A DNA stretch of 64,000 nucleotides, taken from Hymenobacter volaticus (GTDB lineage Bacteria; Bacteroidota; Bacteroidia; Cytophagales; Hymenobacteraceae). Shown here piece after piece: positions 9,070 to 17,361 of this stretch (positions are counted from its first letter, which is position 1; every line of letters begins with the position of its first letter). The notes beneath the pieces are model-generated. The model was not told the DNA's origin. It did no database searches and was given only the letters and a program-made list of their open reading frames with translations. The translations under genes were made by a program, and so were the position numbers. The stretch covers positions 1-64,000 of the forward strand of contig NZ_CP095068.1 in assembly GCF_022921055.1 (NCBI RefSeq). Reading direction: 5' to 3'.

Positions 9070-9452
9070 GCAACACGCCCAAACGCAATTTCACGGCCAA
9101 AACCTCGCGTCCGGTTCTCGACACTTCCTCTCTGTACGGGATGGACGAGGTGCCCCCCATAACTTCTTATCTGGCCACGCCAACAGAGCCAGCTAAATCG
9201 GCGCCACCGGTCCCGGTCGCTGCTGAGCCAGCAACGGCAGGTCCGGAATGGGTGAAGTTTAGCACCTATCTGCACCCTGACACCTATCTGCGCCTCAAGC
9301 AAGCTGAATATTGGGAACCTGGTTTTGTAGTCCGGCAACAGATAGAGCGCGCAGTGAGTGAGTTGCTTGACGCCCTTGAAAATGCCAACCGGCCGCTGCC
9401 CGAGGAACAGCTACGTAAGTTGGTGCAGAAAGACAAAAAGTTGAAGCCATAG
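9066..9452 (+). CDS. Putative centromere-binding partner of ParA (ribbon-helix-helix-like)
   Basis: This 128-residue protein is not a recognised ParB. The first 60 residues are Pro/Ala/Thr-rich and probably disordered, which in small partition partners often carries the ParA-stimulating tail. The C-terminal part reads EWVKFSTYLHPDTYLRLKQ followed by WEPGFVVRQQIERAVSELLDAL, a strand-helix-helix pattern like a ribbon-helix-helix DNA-binding domain. It overlaps parA by four bases (ATGA) and would be co-translated. It is the natural candidate to bind the 9-bp arrays at 7817-8257. The role is inferred from position and pattern; no ParB HTH or CTPase motif is present. Confidence 0.7.
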   Translation: MSNTPKRNFTAKTSRPVLDTSSLYGMDEVPPITSYLATPTEPAKSAPPVPVAAEPATAGPEWVKFSTYLHPDTYLRLKQAEYWEPGFVVRQQIERAVSELLDALENANRPLPEEQLRKLVQKDKKLKP

Positions 9453-9630
9453 CCATCAAAAGCTAGGTTGTTGAGTTGTTGCTAACTTTTTGCCTCTGCC
9501 CGAGCCTATTCTGTTTGCTGTAAAAGAGGTCCGAAAATGAGTTCAGTTAAAATATTGGCCTAGAGGGCTGCACCAAAGCAGGCACAGTTAATCGAGAGAA
9601 AACCAGGTTAATCTTGCCTTCTATAGCTAG

Positions 9631-9675
9631 AAGCACAAAATAATAGCCGGTAGGGCGGCATACTATTTCGTGCTT
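9631..9675 (+). terminator. Imperfect hairpin after the par operon
   Basis: An imperfect stem of about 20 bp pairs AAGCACAAAATA at 9631-9642 with TATTTCGTGCTT near 9664-9675, with further pairing toward a short loop. It lies about 180 bases beyond the par operon and is a weak terminator candidate. Confidence 0.4.
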
Positions 9676-9896
9676 TCCTGTATCCCGCTTACCGGACTGC
9701 ACAGGGAGTTACTTCATTTCATGCATTCGACCTCTTCCACAACACAGCAAAAGATGAAGGCTTATCTCCCGGTATTGCCGAGCAAAACTTAGTGCGGACG
9801 CCGTTGATTGCTCGTAAAGTGCCATGTGCTCCTTGGACCAGTTGCCTCTTTAACTGAGGTCTAGCAACAGGACTCAGTAAGTAAGCCAACCTAGGC

Positions 9897-9976
9897 GGTG
9901 CCATTTTTCACGTAGATGACGGACTAGGTCCAGTTAAGGTCGAAAGGAGGGGAGGTTATGAGTGCCATTTTTCACG
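9897..9976 (-). repeat. Two inverted iterons on the far side of the origin
   Basis: Two 16-bp iterons in reverse orientation lie at 9897-9912 and 9961-9976. Read on the minus strand they are CGTGAAAAATGGCACC and CGTGAAAAATGGCACT, matching the direct iterons. Their starts are 64 bases apart, close to six helical turns. They flank the AT-rich segment on the side opposite the main array and could support DNA looping by the initiator. Confidence 0.75.
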
Positions 9977-10078
9977 CAGATGCTTTAAGAGATGCTAAGC
10001 GCCTGTGTTCCTGGTGTCTTTCGTTCGGATGAAACGCAAAAAACTGCTTGTAGCACCACCTGGGCGGCATTTTGGGCT

Positions 10079-10200
10079 ATCGAGCTGTTCAAACCTTGAA
10101 ACTTTTCTTTTCAAGATTTTCAAAAAAACAGAACCTCTTCTGTTTTCTAAAGCTATTCTTTTTATATTCTTTATTCAGAGGGCCATAACTATCTGAATAC
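10079..10200. other. AT-rich segment, candidate unwinding element of the plasmid origin
   Basis: This 120-base segment between inverted and direct iterons is strikingly A+T-rich against its surroundings. It contains two small perfect inverted repeats: CTTGAAA/TTTCAAG at 10095-10115 and ACAGAA/TTCTGT at 10128-10143. In iteron plasmids such a stretch beside the iterons is where the strands open. No clear DnaA box was found nearby. A 63-codon open frame here has no protein-like character. Confidence 0.55.
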
Positions 10201-10223
10201 CAAACGGTAATGAGTGTTATCTA

Positions 10224-10445
10224 CGTGAAAAACGGCACTCTGCAGCGTGAAAAACGGCACTGATCTACGTGAAAAACGGCACCATCTACGTGAAAAACGG
10301 CACTCTGCAGCGTGAAGAATGGCACCACTACGTGAAAAATGGCACTCCTGCGTGAAAGAAGGCACTTTCACTTCCCACCTCAAGCAACTGCGTGAAAAAT
10401 GGCACTGCTGGAATGACAAGAATAATCTGCGTGAAAAATGGCACT
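10224..10445 (+). repeat. oriV iteron array: nine direct 16-bp repeats
   Basis: Nine direct repeats with consensus CGTGAAAAAYGGCACT start at 10224, 10246, 10268, 10289, 10311, 10331, 10351, 10391 and 10430. Spacing is 20-22 bases for the first seven and 40 and 39 for the last two, so all sit on nearly the same helix face. Such arrays bind Rep_3-type initiators as monomers to start replication and set copy number. The array ends 40 bases before the rep start codon, the usual position in iteron plasmids. Confidence 0.92.
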
Positions 10446-10457
10446 CGCAAGTCTTTT

Positions 10458-10483
10458 GCGTGAAAGACGATAAGTTTTCACGC
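10458..10483. promoter_or_regulatory. Operator-like inverted repeat before rep
   Basis: GCGTGAAA at 10458-10465 and TTTCACGC at 10476-10483 form an 8-bp inverted repeat whose arms equal the start of the iteron. In several iteron plasmids the Rep dimer represses its own gene at such a half-iteron palindrome. It ends two bases before the ATG at 10486, so it also covers the ribosome-binding region of that start, or implies use of the later ATG at 10525. Confidence 0.65.
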
Positions 10484-10485
10484 TG

Positions 10486-11562
10486 ATGCGTACATTAGAG
10501 CAAATCCTACTTAGCGCCCTTGCTATGTCCGCTACTCCTGCTCCTCCTATTTTATACCCTCGGGCTTACCAAGCTAATGCATTAGTGCGTGCACCCTTGA
10601 AACTCACGCATGTGGAAGCTCGCATCTTCGCTCTGGCCCTGGGCTGCATTCACCAGGATCAGACCGAGCTGCCCGGCATCTCCATTGCCTTGAACCGAGT
10701 GATGACCCAGAAGAAAGGGGGTAGCGTTTACGAAACAATCCGGGACGCCTGCAAAAGCCTTATGTCGAAGGTGGTCACCATCGAGTCGCAAACTGGCAAC
10801 AAAAAGCGTTTTACGGCCTATTCCATCATCAGCTACATCGATCTGAACGAGGGTACGGGTTTTTTGACGGGCAATTTCGCCCCAGAAATCAAGCCCTTTT
10901 TGCTGCAGTTGGCCGAGCAGTACACCCACGTGGAAATTGAAACGCTGCTTACTCTCAAATCAGCCCACGCCCACCGCCTGTACTGGCTGCTCAAGTCCTG
11001 GGACGACGTCGGGTTTTGGGAAGTGGAATTCGATACCCTACGCAAGCAGATTCTAGGCGATGACAACGACGTAACCTACACGCTCTTTTACGATTTCAAG
11101 CGGTATGTTCTCGAGCCTGCCCTCCGTGAGTTGCACTCGCTAGGCTGGATGGTGGCTTACGACCCCATCAAAGCGGGTAAAAAAGTGCATGCTGTGCGCT
11201 TTTCTATTCCCAAGCCCTTAGCCCACCTCGATGAGCCCGCTCCACCGGTGATTGCAGTTAAAACCACGAGCAAAGCCCGGCCTTTAGAAAAGCAGATGAG
11301 CCTGGCGCTGCCATCCGAGTTGCCCACTTTGCAGCAGCGCATTGTTACTCGGCTGCAGAAGCTAAAAATGACTGATAGCCAAATTCAGCACGTGCTCGAC
11401 TTTATGGGAGACGATGAAACCAAAATTGCCAAGCTCATGAAAATCAGCCACCCCTTGCTGCGCGACTTTGAAGCCGGCAACAAGGTTTTCGACAACCTAG
11501 GTGGGGTGGCGACTAATTTGCTTAAGACCGAATTCCCAGGGTTGTACCCTGCTCTGAAGTAA
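10486..11562 (+). CDS. Replication initiator, Rep_3 (RepB/RepE-like) family
   Basis: This protein of up to 358 residues should bind the iterons at 10224-10445 and open the origin. Seen: the N-terminal family pattern YQANALVRAPLKLTHVEARI with a first winged-helix region (about residues 25-140), and a second (about 150-255) with HAHRLYWLLKSWDD and YDFKRYVLEPALRELHS, a typical second recognition region. The C-terminal 100 residues are less conserved. Two starts are possible: ATG at 10486 and ATG at 10525 (MSATPAPPILYP). The second removes 13 residues and would leave room for a ribosome site beyond the operator-like repeat. The iterons and the nearby par locus confirm the role. Confidence 0.9.
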   Translation: MRTLEQILLSALAMSATPAPPILYPRAYQANALVRAPLKLTHVEARIFALALGCIHQDQTELPGISIALNRVMTQKKGGSVYETIRDACKSLMSKVVTIESQTGNKKRFTAYSIISYIDLNEGTGFLTGNFAPEIKPFLLQLAEQYTHVEIETLLTLKSAHAHRLYWLLKSWDDVGFWEVEFDTLRKQILGDDNDVTYTLFYDFKRYVLEPALRELHSLGWMVAYDPIKAGKKVHAVRFSIPKPLAHLDEPAPPVIAVKTTSKARPLEKQMSLALPSELPTLQQRIVTRLQKLKMTDSQIQHVLDFMGDDETKIAKLMKISHPLLRDFEAGNKVFDNLGGVATNLLKTEFPGLYPALK

Positions 11563-11594
11563 GGGTGAAGTCGAACAATTGGTTTCGTTGCTTA

Positions 11595-11612
11595 TTTGCC
11601 CGTACAGGCAAA
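11595..11612. terminator. Small hairpin between convergent rep and sigma genes
   Basis: TTTGCC at 11595-11600 pairs with GGCAAA at 11607-11612 in the gap between two converging genes. It lacks a long stem or T tract, so it is only a weak shared terminator candidate. Confidence 0.3.
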
Positions 11613-11661
11613 GACAAGCATCTGTAACCGGTAAACCCGCTATTTCCACTCGTGTGCTCTC

Positions 11662-12294
11662 TTATAGCGCCGCGTGGCTATGTTTAACTAAATCAAGTAG
11701 CAGTTCGCGGGCCCGGAACAGCTGAGCCTTCACCGTACCGAGCGGCAAGGCTAGCAGCACGGCAATCTCCTCGTACTGCAACTCGTCGAAATACCGGAGG
11801 CGCACCACCCGCGCATAGCGGGCCGGCAACCTGTCCACCAATTGTTGTATCAGCTCTTTGCGCTGCGCTCGAATAAGTACTTGCTGCGGATCCGGGCTCC
11901 GATCCGCTACTTCCAGGAACAGCGGGTCTCCGTCGCCACTCGCTACGCTCGCCTGTAATGAATACGTTGGCAGCTTCTTACGCCGGAAAAAGTCGAGGGT
12001 ATGGTTGGTGGCAATGCGGAAGAGCCACGTGCTAAAAGCAAAATCGGGAGTGAAACGGGCCAAGTGGCGAAACGCTTTGGCAAAGGTTTCCTGCGTTAGA
12101 TCCTCGGCATCCGCCGCATTTTTTACCATGCGCAGCACCAAGTAGTGCACGGGTTTGCGGTAGCGAGCCAGCAGGTCTTCATAGGCCTTGGCTTGGCCGG
12201 CCAGGGCTGCTTGAATGAGCGCTAGGTCCTGGTAGGCCCGACGGGATAATACGCGTTCCTGCTCGGGGCTAGTAGGGGCAGCAGACAAGGGCAT
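11662..12294 (-). CDS. ECF-type RNA polymerase sigma factor
   Basis: This 210-residue sigma-70 family protein has region 2 (ARYRKPVHYLVLRMVKNAAD, then AEDLTQETFAKAFRHLARF and STWLFRIATNHTLDFFRR) and region 4 (LPARYARVVRLRYFDELQYEEIAVLLALPLGTVKAQLFRARE, here quoted in parts by role: the TVKAQLFRARE recognition helix). The start at 12294 is chosen because residues upstream to 12366 look non-coding. No anti-sigma gene is adjacent; a PAP2 phosphatase gene precedes it on the same strand. The target genes are unknown. Confidence 0.88.
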   Translation of the reverse strand: MPLSAAPTSPEQERVLSRRAYQDLALIQAALAGQAKAYEDLLARYRKPVHYLVLRMVKNAADAEDLTQETFAKAFRHLARFTPDFAFSTWLFRIATNHTLDFFRRKKLPTYSLQASVASGDGDPLFLEVADRSPDPQQVLIRAQRKELIQQLVDRLPARYARVVRLRYFDELQYEEIAVLLALPLGTVKAQLFRARELLLDLVKHSHAAL

Positions 12295-12560
12295 AGGTGA
12301 GAAGTGATACAACGGAAAAAAACAGCTATCCAGCTGCCGTACAAACTTTGCGCCAGCGACCAACAAGCGGCCAGCCGACTTGGGGTTGATGCCGGGTGAT
12401 TTCCGCTTTCAGGCTAGTGAGGCAATACTGTTAGACAAAATTTTATAAACAAGTACCAAGCGCGTTGAAGAAGATCGGCGGGTTGCCAGCCATTCGCTTC
12501 GCGGCTGCTTGGCCACTAGGCTCCGGTTAGCAGAACGCTTCTTTCAATTCTGTTGCCAAC

Positions 12561-13259
12561 TCAGGAGTACTCTTTCCTGGCAACTTGCGCCACAGGCGTC
12601 TGCGTCGCAAAAGGCAGTCGCTGCCGCAGCCATTGGCAACCTAGGGCGGCTAGTACTCCTAGCGTGACCCCGGCTAACACATCGCTAGGATAATGCTGGC
12701 CGAGGTAGACGCGGCTGAGGGCCACGAGCAGGGCCCAGCTAAGCCAGAGCACTTTTAGTGACCAAGGCAGGCGGGGTAGCATCCATATCAGGCCGAATAC
12801 CAACGTCACTAGGTCGGCTGTGTGAGTAGACAAAAAGCTGTAGCTCGTACTACAGCCCGCCGGCAGATGCAGCAGGGGCAGCAGGCTAGCAACCTGACAG
12901 GGCCGAGGCCGGCTCACCCAGGGCTTAATCCAAGCGCTGGCTAGCCAGTTGGTCGTGGCGACGCTCAAAGCCAGCGGCAGCAGCACCCGCCACCAGGACG
13001 CGCCGTAGGCTCGCCAGAGCGGCCGCAGGGCCAGCAGCAGTACTGGCACCCAGGCCAGCCGGCTGGAGGCGATTTGCATCAAGGAATCGAGTAAGGGCGT
13101 GTGCAGTTGGTTGAGAGCCAAAACCAATTGCTGATCGAGAAAGCGTAGGAAGTGCAGCAAAGCAAGCAGCAAAGAGCGGTGATGAAAAGAGACGGGCAGT
13201 GAGCCGGTGATTAAGGCGCTGGTAGCAACGAAGGAGTCCGATAGAGCAGATGGAGCCAC
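12561..13259 (-). CDS. PAP2-superfamily membrane phosphatase
   Basis: This 232-residue integral membrane protein has several hydrophobic helices and the three-part PAP2 active site: KPWVSRPRP (K-x6-RP), the FLSTHTAD segment in place of the usual PSGH, and SRVYLGQHYPSDVLAG (SR-x5-H-x3-D). Relatives dephosphorylate undecaprenyl pyrophosphate or lipid phosphates at the inner membrane. The second motif keeps the key histidine but has Ser-Thr before it instead of Ser-Gly, a common PAP2 variation. It lies 266 bases before the ECF sigma gene on the same strand; co-transcription is possible but not shown. Confidence 0.85.
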   Translation of the reverse strand: MAPSALSDSFVATSALITGSLPVSFHHRSLLLALLHFLRFLDQQLVLALNQLHTPLLDSLMQIASSRLAWVPVLLLALRPLWRAYGASWWRVLLPLALSVATTNWLASAWIKPWVSRPRPCQVASLLPLLHLPAGCSTSYSFLSTHTADLVTLVFGLIWMLPRLPWSLKVLWLSWALLVALSRVYLGQHYPSDVLAGVTLGVLAALGCQWLRQRLPFATQTPVAQVARKEYS

Positions 13260-13822
13260 GCAACGCTATCGAGTTTAACAGACCGCGTCCGTGGCGTGAA
13301 CCAGAAGGCGTTCGGGGGTGCGATTTCCTGCGCTTATGTCAGCGCTGCATGCACATAAACCGGGTAAAGTATAGAGTTTAGTGCAGTAGTTGGATTGCTA
13401 GCGCTTAGCTATGTACCGCTTGTGAACTAGCAATGCCTAGCTCTTGAAAGCACGCATACTTGGGTGCCGTAAAGCCAGCCAATTGCCCAAACGAAACAGT
13501 ATGTAGGCGCGACAGCGAAATAAAGTTGAGTCGATAAGCGAGGCAGTACCGGGAAAAGGGCAGCAAAAGCAAGGGACTTAACTGTAGCCTCCCACTTAAT
13601 ACCTCAACAGCCGATAGTGCAGACTACATAGTGCTATTCAGTCTCTTCTCTACTAACAAGCAGCAAGTCACCCGTAATCTAATATTGCGAGTACAGGCAT
13701 TGCCGTGGCCGGAAACCAAGAGCGCACTGGGCAGAAGGCTGTTTACTGGCCTGCACCAATTATAAGTTATATCCTGCTATGGCTGCGTGCGTCTACGTGC
13801 CGCCAATCAGCAAAGCGCTGCT
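13260..13822. other. Intergenic region, nothing recognised
   Basis: About 560 bases with no open frame of protein-like composition. No repeats, RNA gene or promoter could be supported. Confidence 0.4.
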
Positions 13823-13862
13823 CGCTGCGCCTGTAAGTCCATATAGGCTCACAGGCGTAGCG
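13823..13862 (-). terminator. Hairpin after the small membrane protein gene
   Basis: A 12-bp stem (13823-13834 with 13851-13862, one G:T pair) starts ten bases past the stop of the 86-residue protein on the minus strand. Its position supports that small gene being real. Confidence 0.6.
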
Positions 13863-13871
13863 GGTAGTTTG

Positions 13872-14132
13872 CTAGCTCCGCAGCAGGCGATGCTTTTGCG
13901 CTTTATATTCGGCAATAGTCACAATCTCTTGGTCTGGTAGACTAGACCAAGCACTGTCTTTTTCAACGCTCCAATAGGGAGTAGATGGCGCCACTTTTGT
14001 GGTCTTCTTCTGGTGCAGTACGCGCCAGAAGAAAGTTGCCAATAGCATCAGGGATAAAATTGAAAAGGCGAGATAGTTGGTCTCACCGAAGGCGGTGAGC
14101 CATAAGAGGGTAGAGAACATAAACTGTAACAA
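13872..14132 (-). CDS. Small membrane protein of unknown function
   Basis: This 86-residue protein is not recognised. It has a long hydrophobic stretch at about residues 5-37 (two short helices or one long one, MLQFMFSTLLWLTAF and YLAFSILSLMLLATFFW), a basic stretch HQKKTTK, then a polar tail with WSVEKDSAW and a Lys/Arg-rich end. It is probably anchored in the inner membrane. A hairpin directly after its stop codon supports expression. No neighbour suggests a role. Confidence 0.55.
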   Translation of the reverse strand: MLQFMFSTLLWLTAFGETNYLAFSILSLMLLATFFWRVLHQKKTTKVAPSTPYWSVEKDSAWSSLPDQEIVTIAEYKAQKHRLLRS

Positions 14133-14841
14133 GTTGCAAGAAAGTGTGAGGTAAAAGGGGAGCGGCAGAGCGGTAAATTACCCTTACAAGTGGTGCGTCA
14201 CTTGAGAAGTAAGAGGAATGCGTTTAGAGAAATAGAAGAATAAGTGTAAATATTCACACAATATTATTAGTAAACAACAAACAAATAAATAAAACACAAT
14301 AAAAATAAAGACACTGTTTATTATCCACCTTGTAACAGGCTTTTCTCTTCTTGCTTATTAGTCAAAGTTGTTCTCTCCTAAGATGTTGATAGGATTGATG
14401 ACTTACTGTTTTGTTGGTAGATAATGGGTTTAATTGACGGATAATCAGTTTGCTGAGCATAGCTGCCAATAGACGAGCTCAAAGAACACAGGAATGCTTC
14501 AACCCTATGGTCGGTCCATACGGGCTGTCACTAATATGCTTTACTGTGAGCTCGTTAGAGAAATCTGATTAGAATTAGCCCTTACTATACCCTTCTTCAT
14601 AAATAATAGGGCAAACCAGCTAAATGCCTTTACTGTGGTGTCAGCTTCCAAGTCGGAGCGGCGCCTAGATAATGAAAGCTACTTCAAGCAGCAATTCGCA
14701 ATTAATAGCTGAAGCCGAAGCTGTTATATAAGTGTAATTGTACTTGTAGCAGTTCAGCGGCGGCACGAAACCTCATAATGCCTAGTCAGCGGTACTAGCT
14801 GCGATGCAGCGAATTGTCGACAGGCGCCGGAGCTTTTAAAA
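14133..14841. other. Long intergenic region with AT-rich core
   Basis: About 700 bases without a convincing gene. The part at 14220-14330 is very A+T-rich and contains TTATCCACC, one base off a DnaA box, but without companions. It may hold the promoter of the 86-residue protein. Nothing else was seen. Confidence 0.4.
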
Positions 14842-15090
14842 TTAGAGAGAAGGCAAGTGCACCAGCTCAGTGTAGGGGAGTAGTTGCTCAGTGCCAGTGA
14901 AGGGGCGCAATAGCCGTAGTTCGTTTTGAGTTTGGCAAATCCACTCTTCACAGAAGAAGCTGCCCAAATAGTAAAGATGGACAGTAAAGCCAGCTGTGTA
15001 GCGGCGTGCTAAATAAGTGCGGTGCGCCGAGAAGTAAGCGGCTTGCTCACTGTACGAGAGGTCACGAAATTGTAGAAAGCTCAAGCGCAT
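14842..15090 (-). CDS. Small hypothetical protein
   Basis: This 82-residue protein is not firmly recognised but reads like a family of short cytoplasmic proteins found in Hymenobacter-type genomes: an amphipathic start (MRLSFLQFRDLSYSEQAAYF), a central strand pair (FTVHLYYLGSFFCEEWICQ) and a closing EQLLPYTELVHLPSL. Aromatic- and Glu-rich composition and the lack of low-complexity argue for a real gene. No signal peptide is present. It follows the esterase gene on the same strand with a hairpin between them. Confidence 0.55.
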   Translation of the reverse strand: MRLSFLQFRDLSYSEQAAYFSAHRTYLARRYTAGFTVHLYYLGSFFCEEWICQTQNELRLLRPFTGTEQLLPYTELVHLPSL

Positions 15091-15105
15091 AGCCTAACAG
15101 AATAT

Positions 15106-15135
15106 AAGCCCCGGCTGATAAGACAACCGGGGCTT
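15106..15135 (-). terminator. Terminator after the esterase gene
   Basis: AAGCCCCGG at 15106-15114 pairs perfectly with CCGGGGCTT at 15127-15135 around a 12-base loop, followed on the minus strand by ATATT. It lies about 120 bases beyond the esterase stop and before the small hypothetical gene. Confidence 0.65.
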
Positions 15136-15253
15136 GGGAAGACAAGGCTGGGTTAGGCAGCCTTCTGTGTGTTGACGGTATGTAGACGACCCGAGGAGAA
15201 AACGAACTCGGCAGGCCAGAGATGCGCCGGCAGCGGCATCTCACTTCGGGCTT

Positions 15254-16368
15254 TTACTGGAAGCTCTTTTTCAACTCGGTAGCCGCGAAGGCCTGGGCGT
15301 CTTTAGCTTCTGGTACGACGGTGGCCATGCCGAAGAATTCGTGCGTGACGCCTTCGTAGACTTTCGTTGTCACCGATACGCCCGCAGCTTTGAGCTTGGC
15401 GGCGTATTCTTGGCCTTCGCTTTGCAGCGGATCAATTTCGGCATTGATAACCGTAGCGGGAGGCAACCCTTGCAAGTTGGTAGCATTGGTCAGCGAAATG
15501 AGCGGACTGGCGCCATCGGCCGGTGTGTTCAGGTATTTATCGAAAAACCATTGCATGAGGGGCTTGCTCAAGGGCTTGGCGGCCGCATACTGCGTGTAAG
15601 AGGGCGTATTCATGTCGTAGCGGGCAATGGGATATACCAGCAACTGGTGCACGGGCAGTGGCACGCTAGCCGTCTTGGCCATCATACAAACCGAAGCCGC
15701 TAAGTTGCCCCCAGCGCTTTCGCCGGCCACAGCAATACGCTGGGCATTTATATTTAAGGTGGCCGCATTGTCGCGCACCCAGCGGTAGGCGGCAAAGGCA
15801 TCGTTGTGAGCGGTAGGATACTTGAACTCTGGCGCTTTGCGGTACTGCACGGAAACAACCACCGCGCCCGTCTGCTCGGCTAGGGCTCGCGCCGAAGGGT
15901 CATACGTGTTTAGGTTGGCAATCACCCAGCCTCCCCCTTGGTAGTACACAATGCCGGGCATGGAAGCGGTGGCATTTTTAGGCGTATAAATCCGCACCCG
16001 GATGGTACCGCCCGCTACGGGGATACGCTGGCCCGTAGTGTCCACCAGCGGCGTAGGCGCCGGAATGCGGAAGTTTTTCATGACGGCCATGGCCGCATCG
16101 GTAGCCGAGGGAGCTAGGCGCGCCTGTTGGGGGTAAGCGTCGTTAACGATACCCCTTTGCTGAGGCTATCGAGGGCCTCGATAACGGTCTGCATTTCCGG
16201 CTTGATGGTTGGACCCCAATCAGGCTTAGGACCTTTCGGACGTATCGTGGTGGTAGCGGTAGCGCTGTCATCGTCGCAGGCTGTGAACGGTAGCACTAGC
16301 AGCAGGGCCAAGCAGCGTAGGAGTTGCCGACCCGGCAAAGAGAGCAGGGTAGGAAAGGAGGTTTCCAT
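15254..16368 (-). CDS. Lipoprotein alpha/beta-hydrolase (HSL-type esterase), frameshifted
   Basis: This hydrolase of the hormone-sensitive-lipase group would be 371 residues once a one-base break is repaired. The N-terminal part (16368 to 16114) has a lipobox (PFTAC) and runs into TLTPNRRA-stop. Adding one C to the GGGGG run at 16129-16133 (C on the coding strand) gives TLTPQQARLAPSATDAA, joining the catalytic part. The latter has GESAGGN with the nucleophile, EIDPLQ and THEF for the Asp and His. The oxyanion motif is YYQGGGW, with Gln where most relatives have His (HGGG). It likely sits in the outer membrane facing the periplasm and cleaves small esters; the substrate is unknown. Confidence 0.85.
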
Positions 16369-16542
16369 AGAAGTAGGAGCGAAAGAAAATGAACGTTCAG
16401 AGTAAACTATCCGGGCATACGGCTAGCACGCTTTCAGTTATCAGTGAAAGGGACGAACCGGCCGATTTAAGGGATGAGTTGCTCTTGCTGTTGCCTGGTC
16501 TTGAGCGGAACCAGGCTTCAACCCGCCATACTTAACCCAAGC

Positions 16543-17343
16543 TTACTGGGTGAAACGCTGGAGAAAGCGCTGCACGCTTTCGTTGTAGCTCCGGGACGAA
16601 GACAGATGGGTGTCGTCGTGCAGCGTAACCAAGTACTCGCCGTGGGCCCAAGGACGCAGCTCTTTGATAAAGTTTAAGTTCACGATCAAAGAGCGGTGTA
16701 TCCGGATAAACCGGTTCGGATCTAGTTGGGTCGCCAACTGACTCAGGGTGGAGCGCAACGAGTGCTCTTGCCCATGGGTATGCACCACCACGTAGTTGCC
16801 ACGAGCTTCCAGATACCGCACATCCCCGGCATTGACGAAGTAGAGACGCCCGTTGTTTTTGATTAGAAATTGATCGGTAGGAGCGGGGGCGGGCACGGTA
16901 GGTGGGGCGGCCGGAGTCATTTCGCGCAGCAACGCTTGCAGTTGCTGTTGAAACTGCGGCGGGGTGCGCTGGTGCATAAGGTGCTGCACATGTGTCAGAC
17001 AGCGGTGGAAACGGTCCGGATCGATGGGCTTAAGCAAATAATCTACGGCGTGCGCTTCAAAAGCTTGCAGGGTGTAGCGCTCGTAGGCCGTCACGAACAC
17101 AACAAGGGGCAACTGCTGCGCCGGTAACTGCTGGAGGACTTGCAGCCCGGTTAGATCGGGCATTTGCACGTCCAGGAACACGAGGTCGATAGTTGATGCG
17201 ACGGGAGAAAGCTGCGCTAGGGCTTCCGCTCCGTTGCGGCATTCGCCGATAAGCTTGAACTCTGGCGCTCGTTCCAGCAGCTGAACAATGCGCCGACGAG
17301 CGAGGGGTTCATCATCTACAATCAGGGTACGAATAGGCGCCAC
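16543..17343 (-). CDS. LytTR-family response regulator
   Basis: This 266-residue regulator has a receiver domain at about residues 4-120 (TLIVDDEPLARRR, phosphoacceptor Asp in LVFLDVQMPDLTG, VTAYERYTLQAFEAHAVDYL) and a C-terminal LytTR DNA-binding domain at about 160-262 (RYLEARGNYVVVHT, FIRIHRSLIVNLNFI). A Pro-rich linker lies between them. It starts 18 bases after the stop of the sensor kinase gene, so they form a LytS/LytR-type pair. Target promoters are not evident; LytTR proteins commonly bind paired short repeats, none of which was located. Confidence 0.92.
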   Translation of the reverse strand: MAPIRTLIVDDEPLARRRIVQLLERAPEFKLIGECRNGAEALAQLSPVASTIDLVFLDVQMPDLTGLQVLQQLPAQQLPLVVFVTAYERYTLQAFEAHAVDYLLKPIDPDRFHRCLTHVQHLMHQRTPPQFQQQLQALLREMTPAAPPTVPAPAPTDQFLIKNNGRLYFVNAGDVRYLEARGNYVVVHTHGQEHSLRSTLSQLATQLDPNRFIRIHRSLIVNLNFIKELRPWAHGEYLVTLHDDTHLSSSRSYNESVQRFLQRFTQ

Positions 17344-17361
17344 AGCGAGTCGTCGAATACT

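Noticed and set aside
9719..9904. 61-residue minus-strand open frame
   Set aside because: Overlaps an inverted iteron at its upstream end and has no protein-like pattern.
10005..10196. 63-residue open frame in the origin
   Set aside because: Lies in the AT-rich unwinding segment, is rich in Phe/Lys from A/T runs and has no family character.
14319..14332. DnaA box in an AT-rich stretch (TTATCCACC)
   Set aside because: Single, one base off consensus, and no companion boxes or replication genes close by.
15062..15244. 60-residue minus-strand open frame between esterase and small hypothetical
   Set aside because: Covers the terminator hairpin and overlaps the start of the next gene in another frame.
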